A stretch of DNA of 64,000 nucleotides, from NCBI GenBank assembly GCA_944322965.1, contig CALUQR010000005.1, forward strand, positions 1 to 64,000, given 5' to 3'. Under the pieces are notes generated by a model, which did not search any database, was not told where the DNA came from, and saw only the letters and a list, made by a program, of their open reading frames with translations. Below are positions 8,105 through 17,843 of this stretch, piece by piece (positions within the stretch are counted from its first letter, which is position 1; the number at the start of each line of letters is the position of its first letter). The DNA is from Vulcanimicrobiota bacterium. Lineage in GTDB: Bacteria > Vulcanimicrobiota > Xenobia > Xenobiales > Xenobiaceae. The position numbers and the translations under genes were made by a program.

Positions 8105-9375
8105 GTCTCCGCCGTCTTTTCGGCTTCACCCTCTCCCTCTCTAAATTCGCGACCCTCGGGAGGGAAGGGTCCGCCAACCTCACTCATCATGCGGTGGCGA
8201 CCGCCGGGAGGCCCCCAAGGACCGCCCAGAGGGGGACCGCCGTAACGCCCGCGCGGCGGCCCCCAAGGACCGCCCAGAGGGGGACCGCCGTAACGCCCGC
8301 GCGGCGGACCCCAAGGGCCGCCTAAGGGGGGTCGACGCCTAGGGCCGCCACCCCTCCGAGGGCCGCGTCCGCGCCGAGGCAGGTCGCCAGGGCTATAGAT
8401 GGGGCGCTCTTCCTCCTCATCGTCGTCATCGTAACGGGACCAGGCGACGCTGTAGCTATTGTCGTAGTCCCGATCCCCGTAGCTCTCTACTCCGAAGCGA
8501 TCGTCGCGCTCGCTAGCTACGTCGTAGGCGGAAGCGCTATAACCTTGGCTAGCGTAGGAGCGGGCGCCGCTCGTAGAGTGGGCGCTCTTACTGCCGACGC
8601 TAGACGCGGCCTGGGCGCTCCCCATAGAGCTAGCTCCAGCCTTACCTAAGTTGGGGCCAGCCCCGGGAACGGCAGCGGCTGAAAAGGCCTGAAAAAATTC
8701 GGGAGCGACCGCCGGACCCTGGGGAGGGGTAGTTCCCGCCGCAGGTTCCTTCTCGCCCGTCTTGGGGGTCTCGCCCGCCGGCTCGGAACCGCTTACCGGC
8801 TGCTCAGCTGCGGGGGTCCCGGGCTTAGTACCGGGAGCGGCTCCCTCTTTAGGGGCGCCACTGGGGGGCGGAGGGGAGCTGGGAGGCGGGGTAGGATTGG
8901 CCGCGGGAGGCGGAGTCTGCATAGGGGGAGGGGTAGTGGGGAAGGGACCGGGCTGACCCATGAAGGGAGGATACATCATGGGCGGGGGCATGGGAGGAGG
9001 CATAGGGGGCATTTGCTGCTTATTCTGGCCCACCTTATTGCCGATGGCGCTACCGATACCGCCGCCTAACATGGAGCCCAATAAGCCGCCTCCGATCATT
9101 CCCAAAGGCCCAAAGTTAGAGCCCAGACCGACGCCCAGCAGGCCGCCTAAGCCTTGGCCGATCATGGAACCGGCGTAACCGCCCATATTGCCGCCCATGA
9201 GGGGCATAGAGTTGGCCATCGTAGCCATAGCCATGGGGATACCGACGGAAGCCATAGTGACTCCGGCCATACCCATAGCTAAATTGGCTCCCATCCCCAT
9301 GCCCATCATCGAGCCCATCATGAGCGAAGGGCTAATGCCAAAGGGAGAGCAGCCAAAAGCGCCGGGAACGAACAT
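8101..9375 (-). CDS. Met/Gly/Pro-rich low-complexity protein with glycine zipper
   Basis: A 424-aa protein that I do not recognise. Residues 1-120 are extremely Met- and Gly-rich and form glycine-zipper-like hydrophobic stretches such as GGLLGVGLGSNFGPLGMIGG and GSMLGGGIGSAIGNKVG. Residues 120-215 are Pro-rich (PPMPPPMPPPMMYPP). A Ser/Ala/Tyr/Asp segment follows, then an Arg/Gly tail holding PLGGPWGPPRGRYGGP twice and a third partial copy. There is no classical signal peptide. CTAGGAGGTAGAACG before the ATG is an excellent ribosome site, so it is expressed. It resembles surface, spore-coat or membrane-inserting polymers more than an enzyme. The coding strand is confirmed by codon pattern and start signals. 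Confidence 0.8.
   Translation of the reverse strand: MFVPGAFGCSPFGISPSLMMGSMMGMGMGANLAMGMAGVTMASVGIPMAMATMANSMPLMGGNMGGYAGSMIGQGLGGLLGVGLGSNFGPLGMIGGGLLGSMLGGGIGSAIGNKVGQNKQQMPPMPPPMPPPMMYPPFMGQPGPFPTTPPPMQTPPPAANPTPPPSSPPPPSGAPKEGAAPGTKPGTPAAEQPVSGSEPAGETPKTGEKEPAAGTTPPQGPAVAPEFFQAFSAAAVPGAGPNLGKAGASSMGSAQAASSVGSKSAHSTSGARSYASQGYSASAYDVASERDDRFGVESYGDRDYDNSYSVAWSRYDDDDEEEERPIYSPGDLPRRGRGPRRGGGPRRRPPLGGPWGPPRGRYGGPPLGGPWGPPRGRYGGPPLGGPWGPPGGRHRMMSEVGGPFPPEGREFREGEGEAEKTAET
8212..8307 (-). repeat. Two exact 48-bp tandem repeats
   Basis: Copies at 8212-8259 and 8260-8307 are identical; a diverged third copy begins at 8308. Each encodes one 16-residue PLGGPWGPPRGRYGGP unit of the Met/Gly/Pro-rich protein. 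Exact identity at DNA level implies recent expansion and possible length variation between strains. Confidence 0.95.
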
Positions 9376-9606
9376 CGTTCTACCTCCTAGAAGATAAATC
9401 TTAGTCCAACAATACCATCTGCCGTTTCTAAAAGCTAGTTAAATTTGGGACTAATTGTTACAAAAAGAAAAAGGGGCGCAGGAAAGAGGGAGCGCTAAAA
9501 GATCGGGGAGAGTTGTAGGGCTAGACGGCGGAGACTTATGAAGGGGCCTAATGGGCCAGCGCGGAAGGGGAGCGGAAATCTTTAGGAGCGAGAGGACTTA
9601 AGGAGT

Positions 9607-10989
9607 ATGTCTCTATTGCGCTGGCGGGCTTGGACCTGGTTAATTGGCTGTCTACTCTTTTTGAGCGTGGGGGCGGGGGCCCAGATGGAGAGTCAGACCT
9701 GGGAAGAAGAGTTCCACGATTATGGCGAGTTGGGCATTCAGGTGATGACCCGCGGCAATATCCATAACGTCCAACAGATCTTAGAGGATCCCACGGTCAA
9801 GATCTTTATCTTGCAAGTCCCCTTCGAGGAGTTCGATCTCCAGGCGATGCCGGCCCTTATCGATTGGGTGCGCCAGGGCCACGCCCTCTGGTTCTACGAC
9901 GCGCGCTACGCCCCCTATTTGGGGATGAAGGCCTACGCCCTCTCCGCTAAACAGTTCCGCGGCAAGCCCCACGTGGGCAAGTTGGGCGATCGCAAGTATA
10001 ACGGCCTAGCCTGCGGAGTCTTGACCTTTAGTAAGCATCCCACCGTGACCGGCGTCGGCCAATGTACCGTCTTCTTGCCCCTTTTGGGCGAAGATTACTA
10101 TAGCGCGGTGGCCGTCGAAGGCGATACGGAGCCGCTCCTACAATTTGCGGCCGACTCTCCCGCTTTAGCGGCCCTGCGCCGGGTGGGGAAGGGGGTCATT
10201 ATCTTTAAGCCCCTCTTGTGGCCCGACTCTCTCTCCGGGAAGCGCTTCCAAAATAACTTGCTCGACTATTCGGCGGGCTTTGGTGTGCCTGGCTTTGGCG
10301 GCGAGGGGCGCTATGGAGAGGCTATAGGGGAGCAGGCTCCCGAGGTCCCCGAGCGCAATCCCCACTACTTGCAGCCCGGCCAGACTCCGCCTCCCCCCGT
10401 GCGCCCCCAATTAGAGGGCGGCGCCCAGAACTCCGCGGCCCCTACCCCTAAGTCTGCTCCTGCTCCTACTTCTGAAGATGGGCGCTACGTCTACGCTAAA
10501 TCCTTAAAGGACGGCTCTACCCCTAGCGCTCCGCCTCCAGCTAGCGAGCCGCCCCAGCGGAAAGTAGATTTAGAAGAAAGCGCCCAATTCTCGCCCGCCC
10601 TCCAAGAGGCGGCCCGCACCCCCCAAGTTAGCTCCCAACCCCAATTGACTAACCCGCCCGCCCCGGCGCCCCCAGCCTCAGAGGCTAGCGCCCCCGCGGC
10701 TGGGGTAGATACTATCTACCTCCACAACGGGGAGATCTACCAGGGACGCTGTAATACAAAGTCCTTCCAGTTAGAGACGACCTCCGAGAGCGCGGAGTTC
10801 TCCCCCGCCGATCTCACTAAGCTCACTCTCAGTCGCGAGAGTTGGGGCTTAGATAAGGCCCAGACTAAGGATGGACGCCAGCTCTCCGGTTATCTTCTCA
10901 CCCAAGAGATCCATTTCTTGACTAGCGACGGCCGCCAGTATACTTGGAAGCCGGAGGCGGTGCGCGAGATTATCTTCAATAGACCTTGA
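9607..10989 (+). CDS. Exported protein with N-terminal globular and C-terminal beta domain
   Basis: A 460-aa protein with a signal peptide (about 1-25, cut after GAGA-Q). Residues about 30-215 form a globular domain with alternating strands ([37 protein letters not shown]) that resembles the GATase/DUF4159-like folds found in bacterial exported proteins; this is a loose impression. A Pro/Ala/Ser-rich linker follows to about 375. The C-terminal 85 residues ([15 protein letters not shown] ... [20 protein letters not shown]) look like the small beta-barrel repeats often annotated as 'DTVYLKNGD' domains. AAGGAG precedes the ATG at 9607. hslU starts 10 nt downstream, so they share a transcript. 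Function unknown. Confidence 0.82.
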   Translation: MSLLRWRAWTWLIGCLLFLSVGAGAQMESQTWEEEFHDYGELGIQVMTRGNIHNVQQILEDPTVKIFILQVPFEEFDLQAMPALIDWVRQGHALWFYDARYAPYLGMKAYALSAKQFRGKPHVGKLGDRKYNGLACGVLTFSKHPTVTGVGQCTVFLPLLGEDYYSAVAVEGDTEPLLQFAADSPALAALRRVGKGVIIFKPLLWPDSLSGKRFQNNLLDYSAGFGVPGFGGEGRYGEAIGEQAPEVPERNPHYLQPGQTPPPPVRPQLEGGAQNSAAPTPKSAPAPTSEDGRYVYAKSLKDGSTPSAPPPASEPPQRKVDLEESAQFSPALQEAARTPQVSSQPQLTNPPAPAPPASEASAPAAGVDTIYLHNGEIYQGRCNTKSFQLETTSESAEFSPADLTKLTLSRESWGLDKAQTKDGRQLSGYLLTQEIHFLTSDGRQYTWKPEAVREIIFNRP

Positions 10990-10999
10990 GGCTAGAGCT

Positions 11000-12931
11000 A
11001 TGAGCTACGATCCCACCCAAGATTTGCCCGAATTTTTGCGCCAGGCCCTGCGCGAGTTAGAAGAGTATAGTAAGGGCCAACCCCATGAGGGGCCGGAATT
11101 ATTGAGCCCTGAATTTAAGGCCTGGGCCAAGAAATTGGTCGATATGGGCCCCAACTTCTCGCCCTTAGACTTTAAGAGCCCCCCGCCCGCAAGCGGAGGC
11201 CGGGCTGAGTCCCCCTCCTTAGAGAAGAAGGAAGGGGCTCAAGAGAAGGCGGTTGAGGAAGGGTATACCGACTATGTGCCCTCCTTTATCTTCGGGGAGG
11301 AGTTAGCCCAAAAGGGGCCGGCTCCAGAGCCGCCTAGCTCAGAGTCGGTTGCGGAAAGTAATCCCGCGGAAGAAACTAGTCCCGCGGAAGAGAAAGAGCT
11401 AAATAATAAAGAGAATTCCTCGGAAGGCCAGGCCTTAGCGGCGTCAGAGGGCGAAGATATTCCCTCCGCTCCGGCTGAGGAGATCGATTGGCAAGCTTTG
11501 GGCGGGGCGGAGGAGAGCGAGGAGCCCTTATCGAGCGAGAGTTTAGAGAAGGCCCTCACCCCCGCCCAGGTGGTAGAGGCTTTAGATCGCTTTATCGTGG
11601 GCCAAGAGAAGGCCAAAAAGGCGGTGGCTATCGCCTTGCGCAACCGTTACCGGCGCGAACTTTTGGGCTCCGACCTGCGTGACGAGGTGATCCCTAAAAA
11701 TATCTTGATGGTAGGGCCGACGGGGGTAGGGAAGACGGAGATCGCCCGACGTCTAGCCAAGTTGGTGGGGGCCCCCTTCCTCAAAGTGGAGGCCACCAAG
11801 TATACGGAAGTGGGTTACGTGGGGCGGGATGTAGAGTCTATGATCCGCGAGTTGGCGTTGGTAGGTTTGCGCTTAGTCGAACAGCGGCGGATGCAGACTC
11901 TGCAGCCCCAAGCGCGCTTAGCGGCCCTAGAGCGCCTGCTCGACCTCTTAGAGGGCAAGGGAGGGCGCGCTAATTCTGGCTGGTCCTCGGCCTTTAGGAA
12001 TTGGACCTCCGCCGCTAAGAGCCAAATGCAAGCTACCGAGGGGCCGGGTTCCGCCCCCTTAAGTCGCGCCCAATGGCGCCAGAAATTGCTCGCCGGGGAG
12101 CTCAATGAGCGCCCCATAGAGTTAGAATTAGAAGACGACCGCCCCCCGGAGATTCAGGTCTTATCGGCGGGTAACGAAGAGATGGGGATTAACGTCCAAG
12201 ACATCTTTGGCGGCCTCTTACCCAAAAAGAAGAGTAAGCACAAGGTCACTATCCAGCGCGCCTTCCAGCTTTTAACTTTAGAAGAGGCGCGCCGGGCGCT
12301 CGATCCCGAAGAGGTGCGCCGCGAGGCCCTGAAGTTAGTCGAAAACGAGGGCATCCTCTTCTTAGACGAGCTGGATAAGGTGGCCGGTCGGGAGGGCGGT
12401 CATGGGCCCGACGTCTCCCGGGGCGGGGTACAGCGCGACATTTTGCCTATCGTCGAAGGCTCGTCCGTCAATACTAAGTTGGGGCCGGTGCGCACCGACC
12501 ACATCCTCTTTATCGCCGCCGGCGCCTTCCATGAGAGTAAGCCCTCCGACTTGATCCCCGAGTTGCAGGGGCGCTTTCCCATTCGGGTCACCTTGGAGAG
12601 CCTGCGCCAAGAGGATTTCCAAAGGATCCTGACTGAGCCCCAAAACTCGCTCACCCGCCAATATCGGGAGCTCTTGGCCACCGAAGGGGTAGAGGTCGAA
12701 TTCACCCCCGAAGGCATCGCCGAGCTAGCCAGTTTAGCCTGCTTAGTCAACGAGCAGACGGAGAATATCGGGGCCCGGCGCCTACATACTCTCTTGGAGC
12801 GGGTCTTAGAGGAGGTCTCCTTTGAGGCTCCCCAGTTGAAGGGCCAGAAGATCGCTATCGACCGCCAGTACGTCCAAGCTAAGTTGCAAGATATCGCCCA
12901 GAGTAGGGATCTCTCGCGCTTTATCCTCTAA
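11000..12931 (+). CDS. hslU: HslU-type AAA+ unfoldase with 185-aa N-terminal extension
   Basis: HslU is the hexameric ATPase that unfolds proteins for the HslV peptidase. The first 185 residues are unlike HslU: acidic, rich in Glu, Ser and Pro. The homologous part runs from about 186 ([22 protein letters not shown]) to the end. Walker [18 protein letters not shown] is near 239, the pore-loop [14 protein letters not shown] near 272, an I-domain insertion follows, Walker [10 protein letters not shown] is near 452, and [10 protein letters not shown] and [10 protein letters not shown] (sensor regions) are intact. The C-terminal LSRFIL, which docks into and activates HslV, is kept. The total of 643 aa compares with about 440 normally. 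No hslV lies beside it. The upstream exported-protein gene ends 10 nt before the ATG. Confidence 0.95.
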   Translation: MSYDPTQDLPEFLRQALRELEEYSKGQPHEGPELLSPEFKAWAKKLVDMGPNFSPLDFKSPPPASGGRAESPSLEKKEGAQEKAVEEGYTDYVPSFIFGEELAQKGPAPEPPSSESVAESNPAEETSPAEEKELNNKENSSEGQALAASEGEDIPSAPAEEIDWQALGGAEESEEPLSSESLEKALTPAQVVEALDRFIVGQEKAKKAVAIALRNRYRRELLGSDLRDEVIPKNILMVGPTGVGKTEIARRLAKLVGAPFLKVEATKYTEVGYVGRDVESMIRELALVGLRLVEQRRMQTLQPQARLAALERLLDLLEGKGGRANSGWSSAFRNWTSAAKSQMQATEGPGSAPLSRAQWRQKLLAGELNERPIELELEDDRPPEIQVLSAGNEEMGINVQDIFGGLLPKKKSKHKVTIQRAFQLLTLEEARRALDPEEVRREALKLVENEGILFLDELDKVAGREGGHGPDVSRGGVQRDILPIVEGSSVNTKLGPVRTDHILFIAAGAFHESKPSDLIPELQGRFPIRVTLESLRQEDFQRILTEPQNSLTRQYRELLATEGVEVEFTPEGIAELASLACLVNEQTENIGARRLHTLLERVLEEVSFEAPQLKGQKIAIDRQYVQAKLQDIAQSRDLSRFIL

Positions 12932-12940
12932 CTGGTCGCC

Positions 12941-12969
12941 TTGACTCTGGACAGGGAGAGTGATAAAAT
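12941..12969 (+). promoter_or_regulatory. Sigma-70-type promoter for rpsB-tsf
   Basis: TTGACT (12941-12946), a 17-nt spacer and TAAAAT (12964-12969) lie 10 nt after the hslU stop. Transcription would begin near 12976, leaving a leader of about 160 nt before rpsB, room for the autoregulation known for S2 operons in other bacteria. The promoter match is seen; leader control is inference. Confidence 0.8.
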
Positions 12970-13139
12970 GCCTCTGCTCATTTTTGGTCTTAAGGGCCGG
13001 ATGGGCCTTATAGATCACAGCGGTCCAGGCGTAGCGCTCGGGGTCCCTTGGGGGAGAGAACCTTTTCCGGTTAGGGGCGAGCGCAGAGAGACCGCCAGGC
13101 GACTGGCAAGTTCCAGTCGGCAAAACCCAGGAGGAAAAA

Positions 13140-14039
13140 ATGGCGTTAATTAGCATGAAGCAGCTCTTAGAAGCTGGCGTTCACTTCGGTCACCAGACTC
13201 GTCGCTGGAACCCTAAAATGGCGAAGTTCATCTTCACCCAGCGCAACGGGATCTACATCATCGACCTGCAGAAGACGGTCGCTAAGTTGAAAGAGGCTTA
13301 CGCCTTCTTGAAAGCCGTCGTCAAAGGGCAGTACGATTACGAGAACCGCCGCATTTGCGACGTTCCCGTCGATGAGCCCCGCCCCGTCCTCTTCGTCGGG
13401 ACTAAGAAGCAGGCCCAGGATACGATCGCCGAAGACGCCGTACGCTGCAACGAGTTCTTCGTGACTCAGCGTTGGTTGGGCGGTATGCTCACCAACTGGA
13501 AGACCATCCAGACCCGTATCGCTCGCCTGCGCGAGTTGGAGCGGATGCGTGAGGATGGCACCCATGAGAGCCTCACCAAGAAGGAAGTATTGCGTCTGGA
13601 AGATGAGCGCAAGCGCTTAGAGAAGTTCTTAGGCGGCATCAAGGATATGAAGAGATTGCCCGGCGCCCTCTTCGTAGTCGACCCTCGCAAAGAGTATATC
13701 GCCGTCAACGAAGCTCGCAAATTGGGTATCCCCGTAGTAGCGATCGTCGACACCAACTGCGATCCCGACGTGATCGACTTCCCCATCCCCGGCAATGACG
13801 ACGCGATCCGCGCCGTGCGCCTCTTGACCAGCAAGATCGCCGATGCGGTGATCGAAGGCAAGTCCGAGATGGAGATCGTCTTGGAAGAGGCCGCCGTAGC
13901 CGCTACGGAAGCTGCTGCCGAAGAGGTAGAGTCCGAAGTTGAGAACGCCGAGGCCATTACCAAGGAAGTTGCTCAGAACTTCATCGAAGAGAAGAACGAC
14001 AATGACATCCCCGGTGGTGTCTGGCGCGCTGAAGACTAA
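13140..14039 (+). CDS. rpsB: Small-subunit ribosomal protein S2
   Basis: S2 binds late to the head of the 30S subunit. The protein is clear from [17 protein letters not shown] (11-27), [31 protein letters not shown] and [23 protein letters not shown]. It is 299 aa, longer than the E. coli protein (241), for two reasons: an insertion of roughly 16-19 residues at about 62-80 ([19 protein letters not shown]) just before VLFVGTKKQ, and an acidic Ala/Glu-rich tail of about 50 residues. AGGAGG sits 5 nt before the ATG, a very strong site. tsf follows after 33 nt, the classic rpsB-tsf order. Confidence 0.98.
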   Translation: MALISMKQLLEAGVHFGHQTRRWNPKMAKFIFTQRNGIYIIDLQKTVAKLKEAYAFLKAVVKGQYDYENRRICDVPVDEPRPVLFVGTKKQAQDTIAEDAVRCNEFFVTQRWLGGMLTNWKTIQTRIARLRELERMREDGTHESLTKKEVLRLEDERKRLEKFLGGIKDMKRLPGALFVVDPRKEYIAVNEARKLGIPVVAIVDTNCDPDVIDFPIPGNDDAIRAVRLLTSKIADAVIEGKSEMEIVLEEAAVAATEAAAEEVESEVENAEAITKEVAQNFIEEKNDNDIPGGVWRAED

Positions 14040-14072
14040 TTTTAGGCAGAATTTGCACGAGGTATAAGATTA

Positions 14073-14669
14073 ATGGCTAACGTTACTACCGCTCAGATTA
14101 AAGAACTCCGCGAACTCAGTGGGGCCGGCATGTTAGATTGTCGCAACGCTCTCAACGAGTGCGACGGCGACGTCAAGGCCGCTCAAGAGTGGCTGCGCCG
14201 TAAGGGTATGGCCAAGGCGGAGAGCAAGGCTTCCCGCAACGCCTCCGAGGGCCGTATCGGCTGCTACATGCACCACACTGGCAAGTTGGGTGTGTTGGTC
14301 GAGCTCTTCTGCGAGACCGATTTCGTAGCCAACACCGAGGACTTCAAGAACTTGCTCGACGATATCTGCCTGCAGGTAGCCTCCATGCATCCTACCTACG
14401 TCTCCCGTCAGGACATCCCTGAGGAGATTATGAAGAAGGAGCTCGATGGCTATATGAAGGCCGCCATGGAGAGCGGTAAGCCTCAGCAGATCGCCGAGAA
14501 GATGGCCCAGGGTCAGGCTGACAAGTACATCCGCGAGATGTGCCTCTTAGAGCAGCCCTTCGTTAAGGACGAGAGCGTCACCATCTCCGATAAGATCAAG
14601 CAGACTATCGGCAAGTTGGGCGAGAATATCGTAGTCAAGCGCTTCTGCCGCATGGCCGTGGGCGAATAA
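14073..14669 (+). CDS. tsf: Elongation factor Ts (short form)
   Basis: EF-Ts recycles EF-Tu by exchanging GDP for GTP. The N-terminal UBA-like domain (QIKELRELSGAGMLDCRNAL, with the AGMLDC core) and the FCETDFVANTEDF loop that contacts the EF-Tu nucleotide site are clear. At 198 aa this is the short form seen in Thermus and cyanobacteria; it lacks the extra dimerisation region of the 283-aa E. coli protein, with IREMCLLEQPFVKD near the end as expected. GAGG lies 10 nt before the ATG. A strong terminator follows at 14729. Confidence 0.97.
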   Translation: MANVTTAQIKELRELSGAGMLDCRNALNECDGDVKAAQEWLRRKGMAKAESKASRNASEGRIGCYMHHTGKLGVLVELFCETDFVANTEDFKNLLDDICLQVASMHPTYVSRQDIPEEIMKKELDGYMKAAMESGKPQQIAEKMAQGQADKYIREMCLLEQPFVKDESVTISDKIKQTIGKLGENIVVKRFCRMAVGE

Positions 14670-14728
14670 TTGAACCCTTAACGACTTTCAAGCGGGAAGA
14701 CTCCGGCTCTATCTTCTCCCCGCTGCCG

Positions 14729-14772
14729 CTTGCCCCGCCCCTCCCTCTGGGAGGGGCGGGGTAAGTCTTTTT
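14729..14772 (+). terminator. Intrinsic terminator of rpsB-tsf
   Basis: A 17-bp stem (CTTGCCCCGCCCCTCCC against GGGAGGGGCGGGGTAAG, one G-T pair) with loop TCT is followed by TCTTTTT. It is one of the strongest terminators in the window. Confidence 0.93.
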
Positions 14773-14822
14773 AGGAGGGAAAAAAAGGGCGGGAGATAGC
14801 AAAAAAAAGTTGAGTTTTGGCA

Positions 14823-14832
14823 GGTAATTACC
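14823..14832. promoter_or_regulatory. GGTAATTACC palindrome upstream of fbaB
   Basis: A perfect 10-bp palindrome stands alone 54 nt before the fbaB start, in an AT-rich stretch that also holds a weak TTGAGT-like hexamer at its left. It could be an operator for a dimeric repressor. No regulator is identifiable. Confidence 0.3.
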
Positions 14833-14885
14833 AAATTTGGCGAAATCGAGGCCCGTCAATTTAGGAAAGGGATGATCTTGTACCT

Positions 14886-15962
14886 ATGTTAATGAACGTC
14901 GACACCACCAAGACCGCCGTCATTGAGGAGCTTTTGGGTAGCGAAGCTCAGTCTCTGCTCACCCACCAGTGCAACACCATTAAGAAGGAGATGATCCATC
15001 TGCCCAGCGGCGATGTGGTCAACAATATCTACGGAGTCTCCGATCGCAGTCCTCAAGTCTTGCGCAGCTTAGAGCAGCTCTTTGGCACTGGTCGTCTGGC
15101 CAATACCGGCTACCTCTCCATCTTGCCGGTAGACCAGGGCATCGAGCATAGCGCGGGCGCCTCCTTCGCTCCCAATCCCGCCTACTTCGATCCCGAAAAT
15201 ATCGTTAAGTTGGCCATTGAGGGCGGCTGCAGCGCCGTAGCCTCTACTTTCGGTGTCTTGGGAGCCGTCGGCCGTAAGTACGCCCACAAGATTCCCTTCG
15301 TCGTGAAGATCAACCACAACGAGCTCTTGACCTACCCCAACACCTACAACCAGATCCTCTTCGGCACCGTGCGCGAAGCCTGGGATATGGGCGCAGTAGC
15401 CGTCGGCGCCACCATCTACTTCGGTAGCGAAGAGTCGCGCCGCCAGATCGTAGAGATCGCCAAGGCCTTCCGCGAGGCTCACGAGTTGGGTATGGCCACC
15501 ATCCTCTGGTGCTACACCCGCAACGACGCCTTCAAGGTAGACGGCGTAGATTATCACAGCGCCGCTGACCTCACCAGCCAGGCCAACCACCTGGGCGTGA
15601 CCATCGAGGCCGACATCATCAAGCAGAAACTGCCCGTCAACAACGGCGCCTTCAAGGCTATCAAGTTCTGCAAGAAGGACGACCGCATGTACACCGAGCT
15701 GTGCACCGATCATCCTATCGATCTCTGCCGTTACCAAGTGGCCAACTGCTACATGGGTCGCATGGGCCTCATCAACTCCGGCGGTCCTTCCGGCTCCAAC
15801 GACTTAGCCGACGCGGTCCGCACGGCGGTCATCAATAAGCGCGCCGGCGGTATCGGCCTCATCTGCGGCCGCAAAGCCTTCCAGCGTCCCATGGAAGAGG
15901 GAGCTCGCCTCATCCACGCCATCCAGGATGTCTATCTCAATAAGGACATCACCATCGCCTAG
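14886..15962 (+). CDS. fbaB: Class I fructose-bisphosphate aldolase (FbaB/DhnA type)
   Basis: The enzyme splits fructose 1,6-bisphosphate into dihydroxyacetone phosphate and glyceraldehyde 3-phosphate through a lysine Schiff base. The 358-aa sequence matches the E. coli FbaB pattern along its length: [91 protein letters not shown] (with the Schiff-base Lys) and [14 protein letters not shown]. It is a single-gene unit between two terminators. AGGAAAGGG lies about 15 nt before the ATG at 14886, slightly far; the ATG two codons later is also possible. This bacterial-archaeal class I type is less usual as the main aldolase. Confidence 0.97.
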   Translation: MLMNVDTTKTAVIEELLGSEAQSLLTHQCNTIKKEMIHLPSGDVVNNIYGVSDRSPQVLRSLEQLFGTGRLANTGYLSILPVDQGIEHSAGASFAPNPAYFDPENIVKLAIEGGCSAVASTFGVLGAVGRKYAHKIPFVVKINHNELLTYPNTYNQILFGTVREAWDMGAVAVGATIYFGSEESRRQIVEIAKAFREAHELGMATILWCYTRNDAFKVDGVDYHSAADLTSQANHLGVTIEADIIKQKLPVNNGAFKAIKFCKKDDRMYTELCTDHPIDLCRYQVANCYMGRMGLINSGGPSGSNDLADAVRTAVINKRAGGIGLICGRKAFQRPMEEGARLIHAIQDVYLNKDITIA

Positions 15963-15985
15963 GCGAGTCTAAACGCCCAATGGTG

Positions 15986-16037
15986 GAGCCCCGGAAGAGG
16001 TCGTATGGAGACCGAGGCCGGGGCTCTCAGCTTTTTT
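15986..16037 (+). terminator. Intrinsic terminator after fbaB
   Basis: GAGCCCCGG and CCGGGGCTC form a perfect 9-bp outer stem, with an inner GGTC/GACC pairing, followed by CAGCTTTTTT. It lies 24 nt after fbaB and only 20 nt before cysK, so it separates the two units unless read through. Confidence 0.88.
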
Positions 16038-16056
16038 AAGGAGTTGTATTGCCAAG

Positions 16057-17001
16057 ATGAGCCCTATCGTTAGTTCTACCCAACAATTGATCGGCCAGAC
16101 CCCGCTCTTAGAATTGCGCCGCTTGCGGGAACATCTCCACTTGCCAGCGCGCCTCTTAGCTAAGGTAGAATCCTTTAACGTAGCGGGATCGGTCAAAGAT
16201 CGCGTGGCCTTAGCCATCCTCAACCAGGCCGAAAAGGAGGGGAGGCTCACCCCCCAGACGACTATCGTCGAACCTAGTTCCGGCAATACGGGGATCGCCC
16301 TGGCCGCCTTAGCCGCCGCTAGGGGTTATAAGTTGATAATCGTCATGCCCGAGAGTATGTCCCTAGAGCGCCGCCAACTGATAGCCGCTTACGGGGCCCA
16401 AGTCGTACTTACCCCCGCCGCCCAAGGGATGGCCGGAGCCGTAGCTAAGGCTCAAGAGTTGGTAGAGAGTCTGCCCCAAGCTATCCTGGCCGGCCAATTT
16501 ACTAATCCCGCCAACCCCCAAGCCCACTACCAGACGACCGGTCCGGAGATCTGGGAGGCCACGGGGGGCGATATAGCCGCCTTCGTAGCCGGAGTAGGGA
16601 CGGGAGGGACGCTGACCGGGGTCGGGCGCTATCTTAAAGAAAAAAATCCCCACATCTCTATCGTAGCCGTAGAACCGGCCGACTCGCCCGTCCTCTCAGG
16701 GGGCAAGCCCGGACCCCACGCCCTGCAAGGGATAGGAGCGGGTTTCATTCCGGCTATCTTAGATACGACTATCTACAACCAAATTATCACCATCACCACC
16801 GCCCAGGCCTGGAGTACGGTGCGCACCTTAGCCCAACTGGAAGGGCTCTTAGTGGGGATCTCCTCGGGCGCCGCCCTCTACGCCGCTCTGCAACTGGCCA
16901 GTCAAGAGGAACGGGCCGGCCAAACTATCGTCACCCTCCTGCCCGATGGCGGAGAACGCTATCTTTCTAATTGGAAGGCTAATGAATATGACGCTCTCTA
17001 G
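16057..17001 (+). CDS. cysK: Cysteine synthase (O-acetylserine sulfhydrylase)
   Basis: The PLP enzyme joins O-acetylserine and sulfide to make cysteine. At 314 aa it has the family hallmarks in order: [24 protein letters not shown] with the PLP lysine at about residue 45, [12 protein letters not shown] for substrate binding, the phosphate-binding loop [15 protein letters not shown], and [13 protein letters not shown] for the pyrimidine-side serine. The last codons overlap the next gene, which encodes the enzyme that supplies O-acetylserine, so the two steps of the pathway are translationally coupled. A terminator lies just upstream, so an own promoter or read-through from fbaB is needed; I see no clear promoter. 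Confidence 0.96.
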   Translation: MSPIVSSTQQLIGQTPLLELRRLREHLHLPARLLAKVESFNVAGSVKDRVALAILNQAEKEGRLTPQTTIVEPSSGNTGIALAALAAARGYKLIIVMPESMSLERRQLIAAYGAQVVLTPAAQGMAGAVAKAQELVESLPQAILAGQFTNPANPQAHYQTTGPEIWEATGGDIAAFVAGVGTGGTLTGVGRYLKEKNPHISIVAVEPADSPVLSGGKPGPHALQGIGAGFIPAILDTTIYNQIITITTAQAWSTVRTLAQLEGLLVGISSGAALYAALQLASQEERAGQTIVTLLPDGGERYLSNWKANEYDAL

Positions 17002-17839
17002 AGAGGAAATTATTAACCCTCTGCGGGCTGTGGCCCAGGCGCTCTCCCGCTCTAAGCGGGAACCGGCCCTAGTAACTATCAATTATGCCGGACTCAAGGA
17101 GCGGCTGATCACTATCATGCGCTACTTGCGCAGCGCCATGTATCCCGAAGTCTTCGAAGTCTGCTCCGAATGCGGCGGGCTGGCTATGAGCCATACCGAG
17201 TACTGCATCCAGCGGGCCTTCTACGAACTCAAATTGGCTCTGGGGACGGTGCTCCCCGAGCAGGAAGCCGAGGAGGTAGCCCTGACCTTTATTAAGGTCT
17301 TGCCCGAGATTAGAGCGACTATCGATACCGATATCCAAGCCGCCTACCAGGGGGATCCCGCCGCCCAATCTTACCAGGAGATTATGCTGGCCTATCCCAG
17401 CTTCGAAGCGGTCAGTATCTACCGCCTGGCCCACTCCCTCTATAATCTGCAAGTACCCATCCTGCCCCGCATGATGACCGAATACGCCCACCAAGAGACG
17501 GGGATCGACATCCACCCCGGAGCGAATATCGACCACCACTTCTTTATAGACCACGGCACGGGGGTAGTCATCGGAGAGACGACTACCATCGGACACCACG
17601 TTAAACTCTACCAAGGGGTGACCTTAGGAGCTAAGAGCTTCGAACTGGACCCCCAAGGAAACCCCGTCAAAGGGATTAAACGCCACCCCGATATCGGCAA
17701 CCACGTAGTCATCTACGCTGGAGCGACCATCCTAGGCGGCAACACCCGCATCGGCGACAATTGCGTCATCGGCGGTAACGTCTGGCTGACCCACTCCCTC
17801 CCCCCCGGCAAGACTATTGTCGCCTCGCAAGGCTTTTAA
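16988..17839 (+). CDS. cysE: Serine O-acetyltransferase
   Basis: The enzyme acetylates serine with acetyl-CoA, the first step of cysteine synthesis. An alpha-helical N-terminal half is followed by a left-handed beta helix of hexapeptide repeats from about residue 170 ([20 protein letters not shown] ... [12 protein letters not shown]). The catalytic His lies in FIDHGTG and the active-site loop contains VTLGAKSF. At 283 aa it is the long form related to epsilonproteobacterial, cyanobacterial and plant enzymes. The ATG at 16988 is chosen because GGAAGG ends 9 nt upstream; the ATG at 16982 is close. It overlaps the cysK stop by 14 nt. The end lies 4 nt before the repeat element. Confidence 0.95.
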   Translation: MTLSREEIINPLRAVAQALSRSKREPALVTINYAGLKERLITIMRYLRSAMYPEVFEVCSECGGLAMSHTEYCIQRAFYELKLALGTVLPEQEAEEVALTFIKVLPEIRATIDTDIQAAYQGDPAAQSYQEIMLAYPSFEAVSIYRLAHSLYNLQVPILPRMMTEYAHQETGIDIHPGANIDHHFFIDHGTGVVIGETTTIGHHVKLYQGVTLGAKSFELDPQGNPVKGIKRHPDIGNHVVIYAGATILGGNTRIGDNCVIGGNVWLTHSLPPGKTIVASQGF

Positions 17840-17843
17840 GATC

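Noticed and set aside
8762-9397. Glycine- or methionine-rich reading frames on the plus strand opposite the Met/Gly/Pro-rich gene
   Set aside because: They are mirror frames of a low-complexity gene, without ribosome sites, and much shorter than the minus-strand gene.
15069-15737. 222-aa frame antisense to fbaB
   Set aside because: It is entirely within a conserved aldolase gene, has no start signals and matches no family.
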